Below, in pieces: positions 15,511 through 25,875 of a stretch of 64,000 nt of DNA. The stretch covers positions 2,914,001-2,978,000 of the forward strand of contig NC_013595.1 of assembly GCF_000024865.1 (NCBI RefSeq), given 5' to 3'. A model generated the notes under the pieces. It ran no database searches and was not told the DNA's origin. It saw only the letters and a list, made by a program, of their open reading frames with translations. Position numbers and translations under genes: made by a program. Each line of letters begins with the position of its first letter. Position 1 is the stretch's first letter. The DNA is from Streptosporangium roseum DSM 43021 (GTDB lineage Bacteria > Actinomycetota > Actinomycetes > Streptosporangiales > Streptosporangiaceae).

Positions 15511-16296
15511 ATGTCCGTCCGGAGAGGGCGCCGCGCCGTGCTCACCGGGATGCTGGCGCTGATGAGCGCCGGCCTGACCGCCGGGGCGGGGCCGCTCCCG
15601 CAGGATACGCGCGGCCTCTGGCCGGGGGCCGCGACCGTGGTCCGCGGGGAGCACTCCGTCGTGATCGGCCACCGCGTCCCGCTCGCCGATCTCCGCGATC
15701 TGGCGTCGAGGGCCGACCGTGCCCGCCGTACCGTCGGGCGGATCTGGGGACCGGTCCGGCCGGTGATCCTCTTTCCCGCCACCGACGCGGAGGCGGCGGC
15801 GCTCGCGGGTGCCGGGAGCACGGGAGGGCTGGCCGCGATGGCCACCGCCGACAGGGTGATCGTCCTTCCGTCGGGCTACGCGAGGCTCAGCGCGGCCGGC
15901 CGGGACGTGGTGATCACGCACGAGCTCACCCACGTGGCCACCGGCGCGACCCGCGGCGGCCGGGTGCCGATGTGGCTGTCGGAGGGGTTCGCCGACTACG
16001 TGGGATACCGCGACGCCGGGATCGGGGTCCGCGAGGCCGCCGCCGAGCTGGCAGCGGAGGTGCGCGCGGGCACCCTGCCCGCCCGGCTCCCCGGAGCCGC
16101 CGACTTCGCCCCCGGCGCCCCGCGGCTGGCGCAGGCCTACGAGGAGGCGTGGCTCGCCTGCCGCTACATCGCGGAGCGCTTCGGTGAGAAGGCGCTGGTG
16201 AGGCTCTACGGTAGCGATGTCGGCAGCGCGCTGGGCCTGTCGCGGGCGGAGCTCACCGCCGCCTGGCGTGACCACCTCCGGAGGGAACTGGGTTGA
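15511..16296 (+). CDS. Secreted zinc metallopeptidase (peptidase MA-like)
   Basis: A 261-residue protein with an N-terminal signal sequence (RRAVLTGMLALMSAGLTAGAGP) and the zinc motif VVITHELTHVATGA, with a downstream SEGFADYVGY glutamate typical of gluzincins of the peptidase MA family. The overall fold beyond this is not recognised. The start is ATG 15511 about 30 bases after the preceding terminator; no strong ribosome site is seen. Downstream is another zinc peptidase gene, separated by a 115-base spacer with a 20-base unit repeated twice. Confidence 0.82.
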   Translation: MSVRRGRRAVLTGMLALMSAGLTAGAGPLPQDTRGLWPGAATVVRGEHSVVIGHRVPLADLRDLASRADRARRTVGRIWGPVRPVILFPATDAEAAALAGAGSTGGLAAMATADRVIVLPSGYARLSAAGRDVVITHELTHVATGATRGGRVPMWLSEGFADYVGYRDAGIGVREAAAELAAEVRAGTLPARLPGAADFAPGAPRLAQAYEEAWLACRYIAERFGEKALVRLYGSDVGSALGLSRAELTAAWRDHLRRELG

Positions 16297-16411
16297 CGCG
16301 GACCACGACGGACACGCCTCCGGTCTCCGGAGGGATCATCATGGCGCGGGCCACGGCGGGCACGCCTCCGGTCTCCCCGGGGCCTGCGACGCGCCTGCGG
16401 GGAGGGTCCCG

Positions 16412-17689
16412 ATGACGACGACCACGGCGGAGGCGCTCCCGGGCATCCGGGTGGCGGGGTGGGCGCTGGCCGCCCTCGGCGCGGCCACGCTGGCGATCGT
16501 GGCGTTCACCACGCCCTGGCGGGCTCTGCCCGCCGCCGCCCCGTCCGTCCCGCCGGATCCGACCCGTGACTTCACCCCCGACCAGATCGCACGCTCCGAG
16601 GCCTTCGACGCCGCGGTCAGCGTGCCCGCCTACCTGTCGCTCGGCCTGACCCTGGTGGTGGCCGGGGTCCTGGTGAGCACCCCGCTGGGCGCGCGGCTGC
16701 TCGGCCGGTTGAGGGGGCCGTGGTGGCTGCGGGTGCTGCTGGGCATCCTCGTCCTGTCGGTGGCGGTGGAGATCCTCCGCTGGCCGCTGGGCATGTGGTC
16801 GGAGACCTACCTGCGCGAGTTCGGCCTGTCCACCCAGAACTGGCCGGCCTGGGCGGCCGACCGGGCCAAGAACATCGGCATCAGGACCGGGCTGACCGCG
16901 ATCATGGTGCTCGCGGTGGTCGCGCTGGCGCGCCGCTACCGGCGCTGGTGGATCCCCGCCGCCGCCGGCGCGTTCGCGCTGACCGTGGCCGCCTCCTTCG
17001 CCTACCCCGTGCTGATCGAGCCGGTCTTCAACGACTTCACGCCGATGCCCGCCGGGCAGCTCCGCGACGACCTGCTCGGCATGGCCGCCCGCGACGGCGT
17101 GCCCGTCGAGGACGTCCTCGTCGCCGACGCCTCCCGACGGACCACCGCGCTCAACGCCTACGTCTCCGGCTTCGGCGCGACCCGCAGGATCGTGGTCTAC
17201 GACACGCTGCTCAGGGCCCCCGCCGACGAGGTCGAGCTGGTGGTCGCGCACGAGCTGGGCCACGCCAAGGCCGGCGACGTGCTGTACGGCACGCTCGTCG
17301 GCGCCCTGGGCGCGGCCTGCGGGGCGTGCCTGCTCTACCTGGTGACGTCCTGGCGGCCCGTACGGCGGCGCACCGGGATCGCCTCGGTGGCCGACCCGAA
17401 GGCGGTGGGTCTGGTCATGGGGCTGCTGAGCCTGGCCACGGTCCTGTCCGGGCCGGCGCAGAACCTGGTCAGCAGGCACATCGAGGCCCGCGCCGACGCG
17501 CACGCGCTGGACCTGACCAGGGATCCGGCCGCGTTCGTGTCCATGCAGAGACGGCTGTCGGTCACCAACATCTCGGACCTGTCGCCGGACGCCTTCGAAT
17601 ACTTCCTCTACGTCTCCCACCCCACGGCGCCGCAGCGCATCTCCATGGCGCGCTCCTGGGCCCTGCTGAACGGCATGCGGGAGCCGTGA
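16412..17689 (+). CDS. M48 family membrane metalloprotease (Ste24/CAAX protease-like)
   Basis: A 425-residue multi-pass membrane protease. Hydrophobic segments occupy about residues 13-33, 73-95, 108-125, 162-180 and 185-205. The zinc site is VVAHELGHAKAGD, with the third ligand expected in SRHIEARADAHAL. These match the Ste24p-like CAAX prenyl protease group of peptidase family M48. The start ATG 16412 has GGAGGG seven bases upstream; the frame is open earlier but lacks signals. The stop overlaps the pimB GTG (GTGA), so the two are coupled. Confidence 0.9.
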   Translation: MTTTTAEALPGIRVAGWALAALGAATLAIVAFTTPWRALPAAAPSVPPDPTRDFTPDQIARSEAFDAAVSVPAYLSLGLTLVVAGVLVSTPLGARLLGRLRGPWWLRVLLGILVLSVAVEILRWPLGMWSETYLREFGLSTQNWPAWAADRAKNIGIRTGLTAIMVLAVVALARRYRRWWIPAAAGAFALTVAASFAYPVLIEPVFNDFTPMPAGQLRDDLLGMAARDGVPVEDVLVADASRRTTALNAYVSGFGATRRIVVYDTLLRAPADEVELVVAHELGHAKAGDVLYGTLVGALGAACGACLLYLVTSWRPVRRRTGIASVADPKAVGLVMGLLSLATVLSGPAQNLVSRHIEARADAHALDLTRDPAAFVSMQRRLSVTNISDLSPDAFEYFLYVSHPTAPQRISMARSWALLNGMREP

Positions 17690-18810
17690 ACCGCGCGCTG
17701 GTCGTCACCAACGACTTCCCGCCCCGGGCGGGCGGCATCCAGTCGTTCGTGCACGGTCTCGCCGCCGGCCGCCCGCCGGACTCGGTGGTCGTCTACGCCC
17801 CGCGGTGGCCCGGCTGCGAGGCGTTCGACGCGCGGCAGCCGTACCCGGTCGTGCGGCACCCCACCTCGCTGATGCTGCCCACCCGCGCGGTCGCCCGCCG
17901 GGCCGCGGAGCTGGTCGCCGAGTTCAAGTGCGACACCGTGGTGTTCGGGGCGGCGGCCCCGCTCGGGCTGCTCGCGCCCAGGATGCGGGCCGCCGGCGCG
18001 GACCGCATCGTCATGATCACCCACGGCCACGAGGCCTCCTGGGCGCAGGTCCCGCTGGCCCGCCGCCTGCTGGCCAGGATCGGCGGCCACGCCGACGTGG
18101 TCACCTACCTGGGGGAGTACACCAGGCAGCGGCTGGCCCGGGTGATCCCCGGCGGCAAGCTGGTACGGCTCGCGCCCGGCGTCGACACCGGCCTGTTCCG
18201 GCCGGAGGCCGGCGCCGGACAGGTCCGCGCGGCGCTGGGGCTGGGGGACCGGCCGGTCGTGGTCTGCCTGTCCCGGCTGGTGCCGCGCAAGGGGCAGGAC
18301 GTCCTGCTGCGGGCCTGGCCCCAGGTGCTGCGGGCCGTACCGGACGGCGTGCTGCTGCTCGTCGGCGGCGGGCCGTACCGCAGGACCCTGGAGCGGCTGG
18401 CCCGGCCGATGGGCGGCTCGGTCAGGATCGCCGGGCCGGTGCCGTCGGCGGCGCTGCCCGCCTACCTCGCCGCCGGAGACGTGTTCGCCATGCCGTGCCG
18501 TACCCGGCTGGGCGGCATCGACGTGGAGGGGCTCGGCATCGTCTACCTGGAGGCCTCCGCCAGCGGGCTGCCCGTGGTGGCGGGCTCGTCGGGCGGGGCC
18601 CCCGACGCGGTGCTGCAGGGGGAGACCGGCCTGGTCGTGGACGGGACCTCCCCGGCCGAGGTGGCCGGGGCCCTCATCGACCTGCTCACGGATCCGGCGA
18701 GGGCGCGGGCGATGGGCGAGCGCGGGCGCGAGTGGGTCACGCGGGAGTGGGACTGGGAGCTGGTCGCCGCCCGCTTCGCCCGGCTGCTCGAACCGGCGCG
18801 GCCCTCCTGA
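17686..18810 (+). CDS. pimB: GDP-mannose-dependent alpha-(1-6)-phosphatidylinositol monomannoside mannosyltransferase
   Basis: A 374-residue GT-B glycosyltransferase of family GT4, PimB' type, which adds the second mannose to phosphatidylinositol monomannoside in the cell envelope. Characteristic segments are VVTNDFPPRAGGIQSFVHGLA at the N-terminus, VVCLSRLVPRKGQDVLL, and the nucleotide-sugar-binding part MPCRTRLGGIDVEGLGIVYLEASASGLPVV. The start GTG 17686 overlaps the stop of the M48 protease gene. The presence of PIM synthesis supports an actinobacterial host. A repeat-rich spacer follows. Confidence 0.9.
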   Translation: MNRALVVTNDFPPRAGGIQSFVHGLAAGRPPDSVVVYAPRWPGCEAFDARQPYPVVRHPTSLMLPTRAVARRAAELVAEFKCDTVVFGAAAPLGLLAPRMRAAGADRIVMITHGHEASWAQVPLARRLLARIGGHADVVTYLGEYTRQRLARVIPGGKLVRLAPGVDTGLFRPEAGAGQVRAALGLGDRPVVVCLSRLVPRKGQDVLLRAWPQVLRAVPDGVLLLVGGGPYRRTLERLARPMGGSVRIAGPVPSAALPAYLAAGDVFAMPCRTRLGGIDVEGLGIVYLEASASGLPVVAGSSGGAPDAVLQGETGLVVDGTSPAEVAGALIDLLTDPARARAMGERGREWVTREWDWELVAARFARLLEPARPS

Positions 18811-18955
18811 GGCGCGACTGTCCGAGTGGCCGGGTCTGACGCGCGCCGGTCTGTGCGGCCGGGTCTGACGCGCGACTGTCCGAGTGGCCGGGTCTGACGC
18901 GCCGGTCCGTGCGGCCGGGTCTGACGCGCGCCGGTCCGAGTGGGCCGGGCGGTGA
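18811..18955. repeat. Intergenic tandem repeats of about 32-36 bp
   Basis: Four to five imperfect units built on GGCCGGGTCTGACGCGC followed by either GACTGTCCGAGT or CGGTCCGTGC fill the gap between the convergent pimB and fadD genes. No gene or strong terminator hairpin is apparent. Confidence 0.8.
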
Positions 18956-19009
18956 CCCGGCGGTTCACCGCGTACACGGCCCGCCGGGCCCGCCGGACCC
19001 GGGACGGCG

Positions 19010-20803
<1,794 letters not shown>

Positions 20804-20997
20804 GGGTCACTCCTGAAGACGCGCGGATCAATGGGCTGCCTGGAAGTTACCGCGATAAGTTACGCGCTGGTAGATACCGTTACCCAGGCGTTGCCGGGGG
20901 CGATTTCACGGTATCAGTCTCGTCAGGCGGGGCCTCCGGGCCGACCTTCCGGCGCCGAGGTCGCATCCGAGTTGTTACTTATGTCCGTATTTAGCGG

Positions 20998-21783
20998 ATG
21001 GTTAGGATGTCCGGCATGCGGGTTCATGTCGTCAGCGATGTGCACGGCAACGCCGCCGCCCTGGCGCGCGCGGGAGAGGGGGCCGACGCGCTCGTCTGCC
21101 TGGGCGACCTGATCCTGTTCATCGACTACGACGACCACTCCCAGGGCATCTTCCCCGAGCTGTTCGGGCAGGAGAGGGCCACGCAGTTCATCGCGCTGCG
21201 CACGGCCAAGCGGTTCGACGAGGCGCGGGAGATGTCGGCCGCCCTCTGGGCCTCGCTGGACGGCGACCCCCGCGACCACATCGAGCGCTCCGTCCGCCGG
21301 CAGTACGGCGAGATCTTCGCCGCCATGCCGACCCCGGCCTACCTCACCCACGGCAACGTGGACCTGCCGCGCTACTGGCCCGAATACCTCCGGGAGGGCC
21401 ACCACGTGCTCGACGGGCAGAGCGTGGAGATCGGCGGGCTCCGTTTCGGCTTCGTCGGGGGCGGGCTGCGCACGCCGTACCGGACGCCGAACGAGATCGA
21501 CGACGAGGAGTTCGCGCGCAAGGTGGAGGCCGTGGGAGAGGTGGACGTGCTCTGCTGCCACATCCCTCCCGCCGTCCCCGAGCTGCTCTACGACGTGGTC
21601 GCCCGGCGCTTCGAGCGGGGCAGCGAGGCCACGCTGGAGGCGATCAGGCGGACCCAGCCGCGCTACGCCCTGTTCGGCCACGTGCACCAGCCCCTGGCCG
21701 CCCGCACGCGGATCGGCAGGACCGAATGCCTCAACGTGGGCCACTTCCGCGGCAGGGGAGAGCCCTTCGTGCTCGAGTGGTGA
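20998..21783 (+). CDS. Metallophosphoesterase
   Basis: A 261-residue calcineurin-like phosphoesterase. Metal ligands are visible in the order VVSDVHGN, CLGDLI, THGNVD, CCHIPP and FGHVHQP, the complete D-x-H / GD / GNHD-like / GHxH set, with GNVD in place of GNHD. Substrate unknown; relatives cleave phosphodiesters or phosphoproteins. Three in-frame ATGs (20998, 21007, 21016) are possible; 20998 is used because a TATTTA -10-like element ends five bases upstream, suggesting a leaderless transcript, but the domain itself starts at 21016. It is first of a run of plus-strand genes up to the glucokinase. Confidence 0.87.
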   Translation: MVRMSGMRVHVVSDVHGNAAALARAGEGADALVCLGDLILFIDYDDHSQGIFPELFGQERATQFIALRTAKRFDEAREMSAALWASLDGDPRDHIERSVRRQYGEIFAAMPTPAYLTHGNVDLPRYWPEYLREGHHVLDGQSVEIGGLRFGFVGGGLRTPYRTPNEIDDEEFARKVEAVGEVDVLCCHIPPAVPELLYDVVARRFERGSEATLEAIRRTQPRYALFGHVHQPLAARTRIGRTECLNVGHFRGRGEPFVLEW

Positions 21784-21826
21784 GCCGGGAGTTCGCCTGG
21801 AAACGTCGAACGAGTACGGTAACCCC

Positions 21827-22264
21827 ATGGCTGACCGCACCACTTCGAGCATCACGATCGGCGCCGGCCGGTCGCCCATCATGACGGTGATCGCCGACTT
21901 CGCCTCATACCCGGAGTGGGCGGGCCAGGTGAAGTCGGCGCGCGTGCTCTCCGCCGACGCGGACGGACGTCCGGCCACGGTCCGGTTCGCCCTGGACGCG
22001 GGCGTGATCAGCGACGAATACACCCTCGCCTACACCTGGCACGGCGAGGACTCCGTCGACTGGAACATCGCCGAGGCGGGGAAGATGGTCTCCGGGCTCA
22101 CCGGAAGCTACCGCCTCGCCGACGAGGGCGGCGGCACCGAGGTGACCTACGAGCTCGCCGTGGACCTCAAGGTCCCCATGATCGGCATGATCAGGCGGAA
22201 GGCGGAGAAGGTCATCATCGACACCGCCCTGAAGGGACTGAAGAAGCGCGTCGAGGCCTCATGA
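21827..22264 (+). CDS. SRPBCC (polyketide cyclase/START-like) protein
   Basis: A 145-residue single-domain protein of the SRPBCC superfamily, which binds hydrophobic ligands in a helix-grip fold. The N-terminal part IGAGRSPIMTVIADFASYPEWAGQVKSARVL and the C-terminal helix MIRRKAEKVIIDTALKGLKKRVE are typical. The same gene order, SRPBCC, ArsA-like ATPase, DUF5304-like protein and ROK glucokinase, recurs in actinomycetes (from memory). The ligand is unknown. The start is ATG 21827. Confidence 0.85.
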   Translation: MADRTTSSITIGAGRSPIMTVIADFASYPEWAGQVKSARVLSADADGRPATVRFALDAGVISDEYTLAYTWHGEDSVDWNIAEAGKMVSGLTGSYRLADEGGGTEVTYELAVDLKVPMIGMIRRKAEKVIIDTALKGLKKRVEAS

Positions 22265-22331
22265 GGGAGCCGGGCCGGCCCGGGGCCGGGCCCGCGGGTG
22301 TGAGCCCCGGGCCGCCGGCCGGGGAGGGCGC

Positions 22332-23501
22332 GTGAGCCGGGTCCTGCTGTTCACCGGCAAGGGCGGCGTCGGCAAGACGACCGCGGCGGCCGCCACCGCC
22401 ACGCTCGCGGCCGGGTCGGGGCACAAGACGCTGGTGGTCTCCACCGACACCGCGCACTCGCTCGCCGACGCGCTCGGCGCGACCGCCGGCGGCGAGCCCA
22501 CCGAGATCTCGCCCGGCCTCCACCTGCACCAGGTGGACACCCAGAAGGCGCTGGAGCGCCAGTGGGGCGACCTGCGCGACTACGCCAGGGGGTTCTTCGC
22601 CGAGCTGGGCCTGGACGAGGTCACCGCCGAGGAGATCACCGTCCTGCCGGGCGCCGATGAGGTCATCGCCCTGCTGGAGCTGCGCGAGCATGCCCGCAGC
22701 GGCCGCTGGGACGTCATCGTCATCGACTGCGCGCCCACCGCCGAGACGCTCCGGCTGCTCGCCCTGCCCGAGGCCCTCGACTGGCACGTCAACCGGCTGC
22801 TGCCGGTCGGCAGGCGGCTCCTGCGCACGCTCTCCCCGCTGATCCGCCGGGTGGCGCAGGTCAGCGTGCCCGAGGACCACGTGGTCGGCGCGGGGGAGCG
22901 GCTCCATCGGGGCCTGCTGGAGGTCCGTGAGCTGCTCACCGGGCCCGACGCCAGCGTCCGGCTGGTGCTCACCCCCGAGGCCGTCGTGCTGGCCGAGGCC
23001 CGCCGCACGCTCACCTCCCTCAGCCTGTACGGCTACCGCGTCGACGCGGTGATCGCCAACCGGGTCTTCCCCGCCGAGGGCGCCGACCCGTGGCGGCAGC
23101 GGTGGGTGGACGCCCAGGCCAGGCACCTGGCCGAGGTCGAGCAGTCCTTCGCCCCGCTGCCCGTCCACATCGTGCCCTACCTGGACGCCGAGCCCGTCGG
23201 CCCCGCCGCCCTCGCCCGGGTCGCCGAGGCCATGTACGGCGAGGCCGACCCCTTCGCCCCGCCCACCGTGGACCCGCCGCTGCGGATCACCCCCGAGGGC
23301 GAGCTGATCCTGGCCCTGCCGCTCGCCGAGAAGAGCGAGGTGGACCTGGCCCGCAAGGGCGACGAGCTGATCGTCAACGCGGGCTCCCACCGCCGCGTCC
23401 TGGCCCTGCCCGCCGCCCTGGCCCGCAGATCCGTGCAAGAGGCAGTGCTCCGTGACGGCCTTCTCCGGGTACGGTTCCAATCGGGAGGGCCTGATGACTG
23501 A
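22332..23501 (+). CDS. ArsA/GET3-like ATPase
   Basis: A 389-residue deviant-Walker-A ATPase. The P-loop is FTGKGGVGKTT (residues 7-17), switch I is STDTAHSLADALG, and switch II IDCAPTAETLRL. The C-terminal part from about 300 forms a beta-rich domain as in bacterial ArsA-like proteins. There are no arsenite-binding cysteines or arsenic genes nearby, so an arsenical-pump role is unlikely; a chaperone or targeting role is more probable. The start is GTG 22332, 67 bases after the SRPBCC gene. The last codons overlap the next gene by eight bases. Confidence 0.88.
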   Translation: MSRVLLFTGKGGVGKTTAAAATATLAAGSGHKTLVVSTDTAHSLADALGATAGGEPTEISPGLHLHQVDTQKALERQWGDLRDYARGFFAELGLDEVTAEEITVLPGADEVIALLELREHARSGRWDVIVIDCAPTAETLRLLALPEALDWHVNRLLPVGRRLLRTLSPLIRRVAQVSVPEDHVVGAGERLHRGLLEVRELLTGPDASVRLVLTPEAVVLAEARRTLTSLSLYGYRVDAVIANRVFPAEGADPWRQRWVDAQARHLAEVEQSFAPLPVHIVPYLDAEPVGPAALARVAEAMYGEADPFAPPTVDPPLRITPEGELILALPLAEKSEVDLARKGDELIVNAGSHRRVLALPAALARRSVQEAVLRDGLLRVRFQSGGPDD

Positions 23502-23928
23502 GAAGACCGACAGGACTGAGAACGACCGGGATCCGCTGGGCAGCGCGACCGAGGAGGCGTTCAAACTCTTCGACACGTTCCAGCAGAAAGCGGCCAGAGA
23601 GCTCCGGAAGAACCTGATCAAGGGCACGATGACCGGGTTCGGCGGCGCTTTCTCCAGCGGCGGAAGCCGCGGCGGCAGCCGTGACGTGTGGGAGGAGGCG
23701 GTCTCCGAGCATGACGAATACATCTGCCGGGCCTGCCCCGTCTGCCGTGCGATGGCCGCCCAGCGCGAGTCCGGCGGAGCGGTCGCCGACCACCTGATGC
23801 AGGCGGGCAGCGAGCTGTTCGCCGCGTTCAGGTCGGCCGTCGACGGGCTCAACAAGCCCACGCCCGCGCAGCGGGCACGGGAGCGCGGCAGAGAAGAGAC
23901 CCCCGTGGAGCACATCGACCTGGGGTGA
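23494..23928 (+). CDS. DUF5304-like conserved actinobacterial protein
   Basis: A 144-residue acidic N-terminal/basic C-terminal protein starting MTEKTDRTENDRDPLGSATEEAFKLFDTFQQ. A CRACPVCRAM cysteine pair (CxxCxxC) in the middle could bind metal. The assignment to DUF5304 rests on its position between the ArsA-like ATPase and the ROK glucokinase and on the overall look of the sequence, not on a search. ATG 23494 lies inside the end of the ATPase gene with GGGAGG upstream. Function unknown. Confidence 0.7.
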   Translation: MTEKTDRTENDRDPLGSATEEAFKLFDTFQQKAARELRKNLIKGTMTGFGGAFSSGGSRGGSRDVWEEAVSEHDEYICRACPVCRAMAAQRESGGAVADHLMQAGSELFAAFRSAVDGLNKPTPAQRARERGREETPVEHIDLG

Positions 23929-23972
23929 GCCCCGGGGGAGACCTGGGGGAGCCCAGGGGGAAAGGGTGGACA

Positions 23973-24917
23973 ATGGCGCTGACCATCGGCGTTGACATCG
24001 GCGGTACCAAGGTCGCGGCGGGCGTCGTGGACGACGACGGCCACATCGTCGAGCACCTTCTGCGGCCCACCCCGGCCACCAACCCCGAACAGGTCGCCGA
24101 GACGATCGCCGAGGCGGTCCGGGAGCTGTCCAAGGGCCGGGAGATCGAGGCCGTCGGCCTCGGCGCCGCCGGATTCGTCGACGAGACCCGGTCCGTCGTG
24201 CGCTTCGCGCCCAACCTCGCCTGGCGCGAGGAGCCGCTGCAGAAGAAGGTCTCCGACCTCGTCGGCCTGCCCGTCGTGGTGGAGAACGACGCCAACGCGA
24301 TGGCGTGGGGCGAGGCCAAGTTCGGCGCCGGGCGCGATGAGAGCCATCTCGTCTGCGTGACCATCGGCACCGGCATCGGCGGCGGGATCGTGCTGGACGG
24401 CGCCCTCTACCGTGGCCGCTGGGGCATGGGCGCCGAGCTGGGCCACATGCAGGTGGTGCCGGAGGGTCGCCTGTGCGGGTGCGGCAACCTCGGCTGCTGG
24501 GAGCAGTACGCCAGTGGCAACGCCCTGGTCGCCGAGGCCAGGGCGATCGCCGAGGCCGACCCGGCACGTGCCGCCGTGCTGCTGAAGATCGCCGGTGGCA
24601 CCCCCGAGCACGTCGAGGGCCACGAGGTCACCGAGGCGGCCAAGCAGGGAGACCCGGCCGCGCTGGCCGCGTTCTCCGCGATGGCCGAGTGGCTCGCCCA
24701 GGGCCTGTGCGACCTCGCCGCGGTCCTCGACCCCGGGTGCTTCGTCCTCGGCGGCGGCGTCTCCCGCGCCGCCGACCTCTGGATCGACCAGGTCCGTGAG
24801 GCCTTCGCCCGCAACCTGACCGGCCGGGGGCACCGTCCCCTGGCCGACATCCGCCTGGCCGAGCTGGGCGCGTCGGCCGGCCTGGTCGGCGCGGCGGACC
24901 TCGCGCGCAGGCGCTGA
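23973..24917 (+). CDS. glkA: ROK family glucokinase
   Basis: A 314-residue ROK kinase that phosphorylates glucose. The phosphate-binding motif is GVDIGGTKVAAGVV at the N-terminus; VENDANAMAWGE, GTGIGGGIV and the zinc motif CGCGNLGCWEQYASG follow, all diagnostic for ROK glucokinases. The start is ATG 23973 with AAAGGGTGGA just upstream. In streptomycetes the equivalent GlkA also mediates carbon catabolite repression; here that is inference. It closes the SRPBCC/ATPase/DUF5304 cluster. Confidence 0.93.
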   Translation: MALTIGVDIGGTKVAAGVVDDDGHIVEHLLRPTPATNPEQVAETIAEAVRELSKGREIEAVGLGAAGFVDETRSVVRFAPNLAWREEPLQKKVSDLVGLPVVVENDANAMAWGEAKFGAGRDESHLVCVTIGTGIGGGIVLDGALYRGRWGMGAELGHMQVVPEGRLCGCGNLGCWEQYASGNALVAEARAIAEADPARAAVLLKIAGGTPEHVEGHEVTEAAKQGDPAALAAFSAMAEWLAQGLCDLAAVLDPGCFVLGGGVSRAADLWIDQVREAFARNLTGRGHRPLADIRLAELGASAGLVGAADLARRR

Positions 24918-25120
24918 CCCGCGGCCCGCGTGGCCGGGTCGCCGGCGCGTGACCTGCCCGGCCGTCCGGGCGCGGCCCCGCGCGGGGCCGCCGGGTCCGG
25001 GGCCCGCGGCTGGGCGCCGGTCCGTGATCTGTCCGCGGGCTCTGGCACGCCGGGGCCCGCGGGGCTACCCTCACGGCACGTCTTGTCGCGTTTCATGCGG
25101 CTCCGCCGAGTGAGGTGGCT

Positions 25121-25819
25121 GTGGTGCTCAGGGTCGCCGGCTACAACGTGCGTTCCATGAAAGACGACGTCGCCGCGCTGGGACGGGTGATCAGCGCGGT
25201 CCGTCCCGACGTGCTCTGCGTGCAGGAGGCCCCCCGCTTTCTGTGCTGGCGCCGCAGGCGCGGGCAGCTGGCCGCCTCCGGCGGGCTGACCGTGGCGGCG
25301 GGCCGCCGGCTGGGCGGGGTGGCCGTGCTGGTCGGCCCGCGTGTGCGGCTGCTGCACGGCGAGGGGCACCTGCTCAGGTGTTTCCTCGGCCTGGAACAGC
25401 GCGCGGTCGCGATCGCGGTGGTGGAGACCGAGGGGCGGCGGGTGGCCGTCGCCTCCGTCCACCTGGACCTCGACAGGGGGGCCCGGCTGTGCCACGCGAC
25501 GGAGGCACTGACCCTGCTGCGGGCCGTCGCCGACCGGTTCGGCGCACTGCCGGTGCTGGCCGGGGACATCAACGAGCAGTCCCACGAGCCGGCCTGGCGG
25601 CACCTGGCCGGACACCTGACCGACTGCTACCCGGTCTCGCCGCGCGGTGACGGCCTCACCTTCCCGGCCCGGCGGCCCGGGAAACGCATCGACGCGATCT
25701 TCGCGGCGGCGGAGCTCCCGGTCCTTTCCTGCGGCGTTGCCGAGGCCGATCCCGCCGATCTGGTGGCCGCCACCGACCATCTGCCGGTGGTGGCCGAGCT
25801 GGGCCGCCCGCGCCCGTAG
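25121..25819 (+). CDS. Endonuclease/exonuclease/phosphatase (EEP) family protein
   Basis: A 232-residue EEP-fold protein. The motifs are AGYNVRSM, VLCVQEAPRF (the metal-binding glutamate), ASVHLDL, VLAGDINEQ and ATDHLPVVAEL, in the expected order. It could act on nucleic acid, inositol phosphates or sphingolipid-like substrates; the sequence does not tell. GTG 25121 is chosen because GTGAGG ends five bases upstream; GTG 25124 or 25115 are alternatives. Confidence 0.85.
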   Translation: MVLRVAGYNVRSMKDDVAALGRVISAVRPDVLCVQEAPRFLCWRRRRGQLAASGGLTVAAGRRLGGVAVLVGPRVRLLHGEGHLLRCFLGLEQRAVAIAVVETEGRRVAVASVHLDLDRGARLCHATEALTLLRAVADRFGALPVLAGDINEQSHEPAWRHLAGHLTDCYPVSPRGDGLTFPARRPGKRIDAIFAAAELPVLSCGVAEADPADLVAATDHLPVVAELGRPRP

Positions 25820-25875
25820 GAGGGCAACCGGGGGGAGCGGGCACACGGGCCGGGCGCGGCCCTTACCATTTGAAC

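Noticed and set aside
24918..25120. Possible small RNA or gene in the gap after glucokinase
   Set aside because: Only GC-rich sequence without hairpins of note or a supported start; nothing can be claimed.
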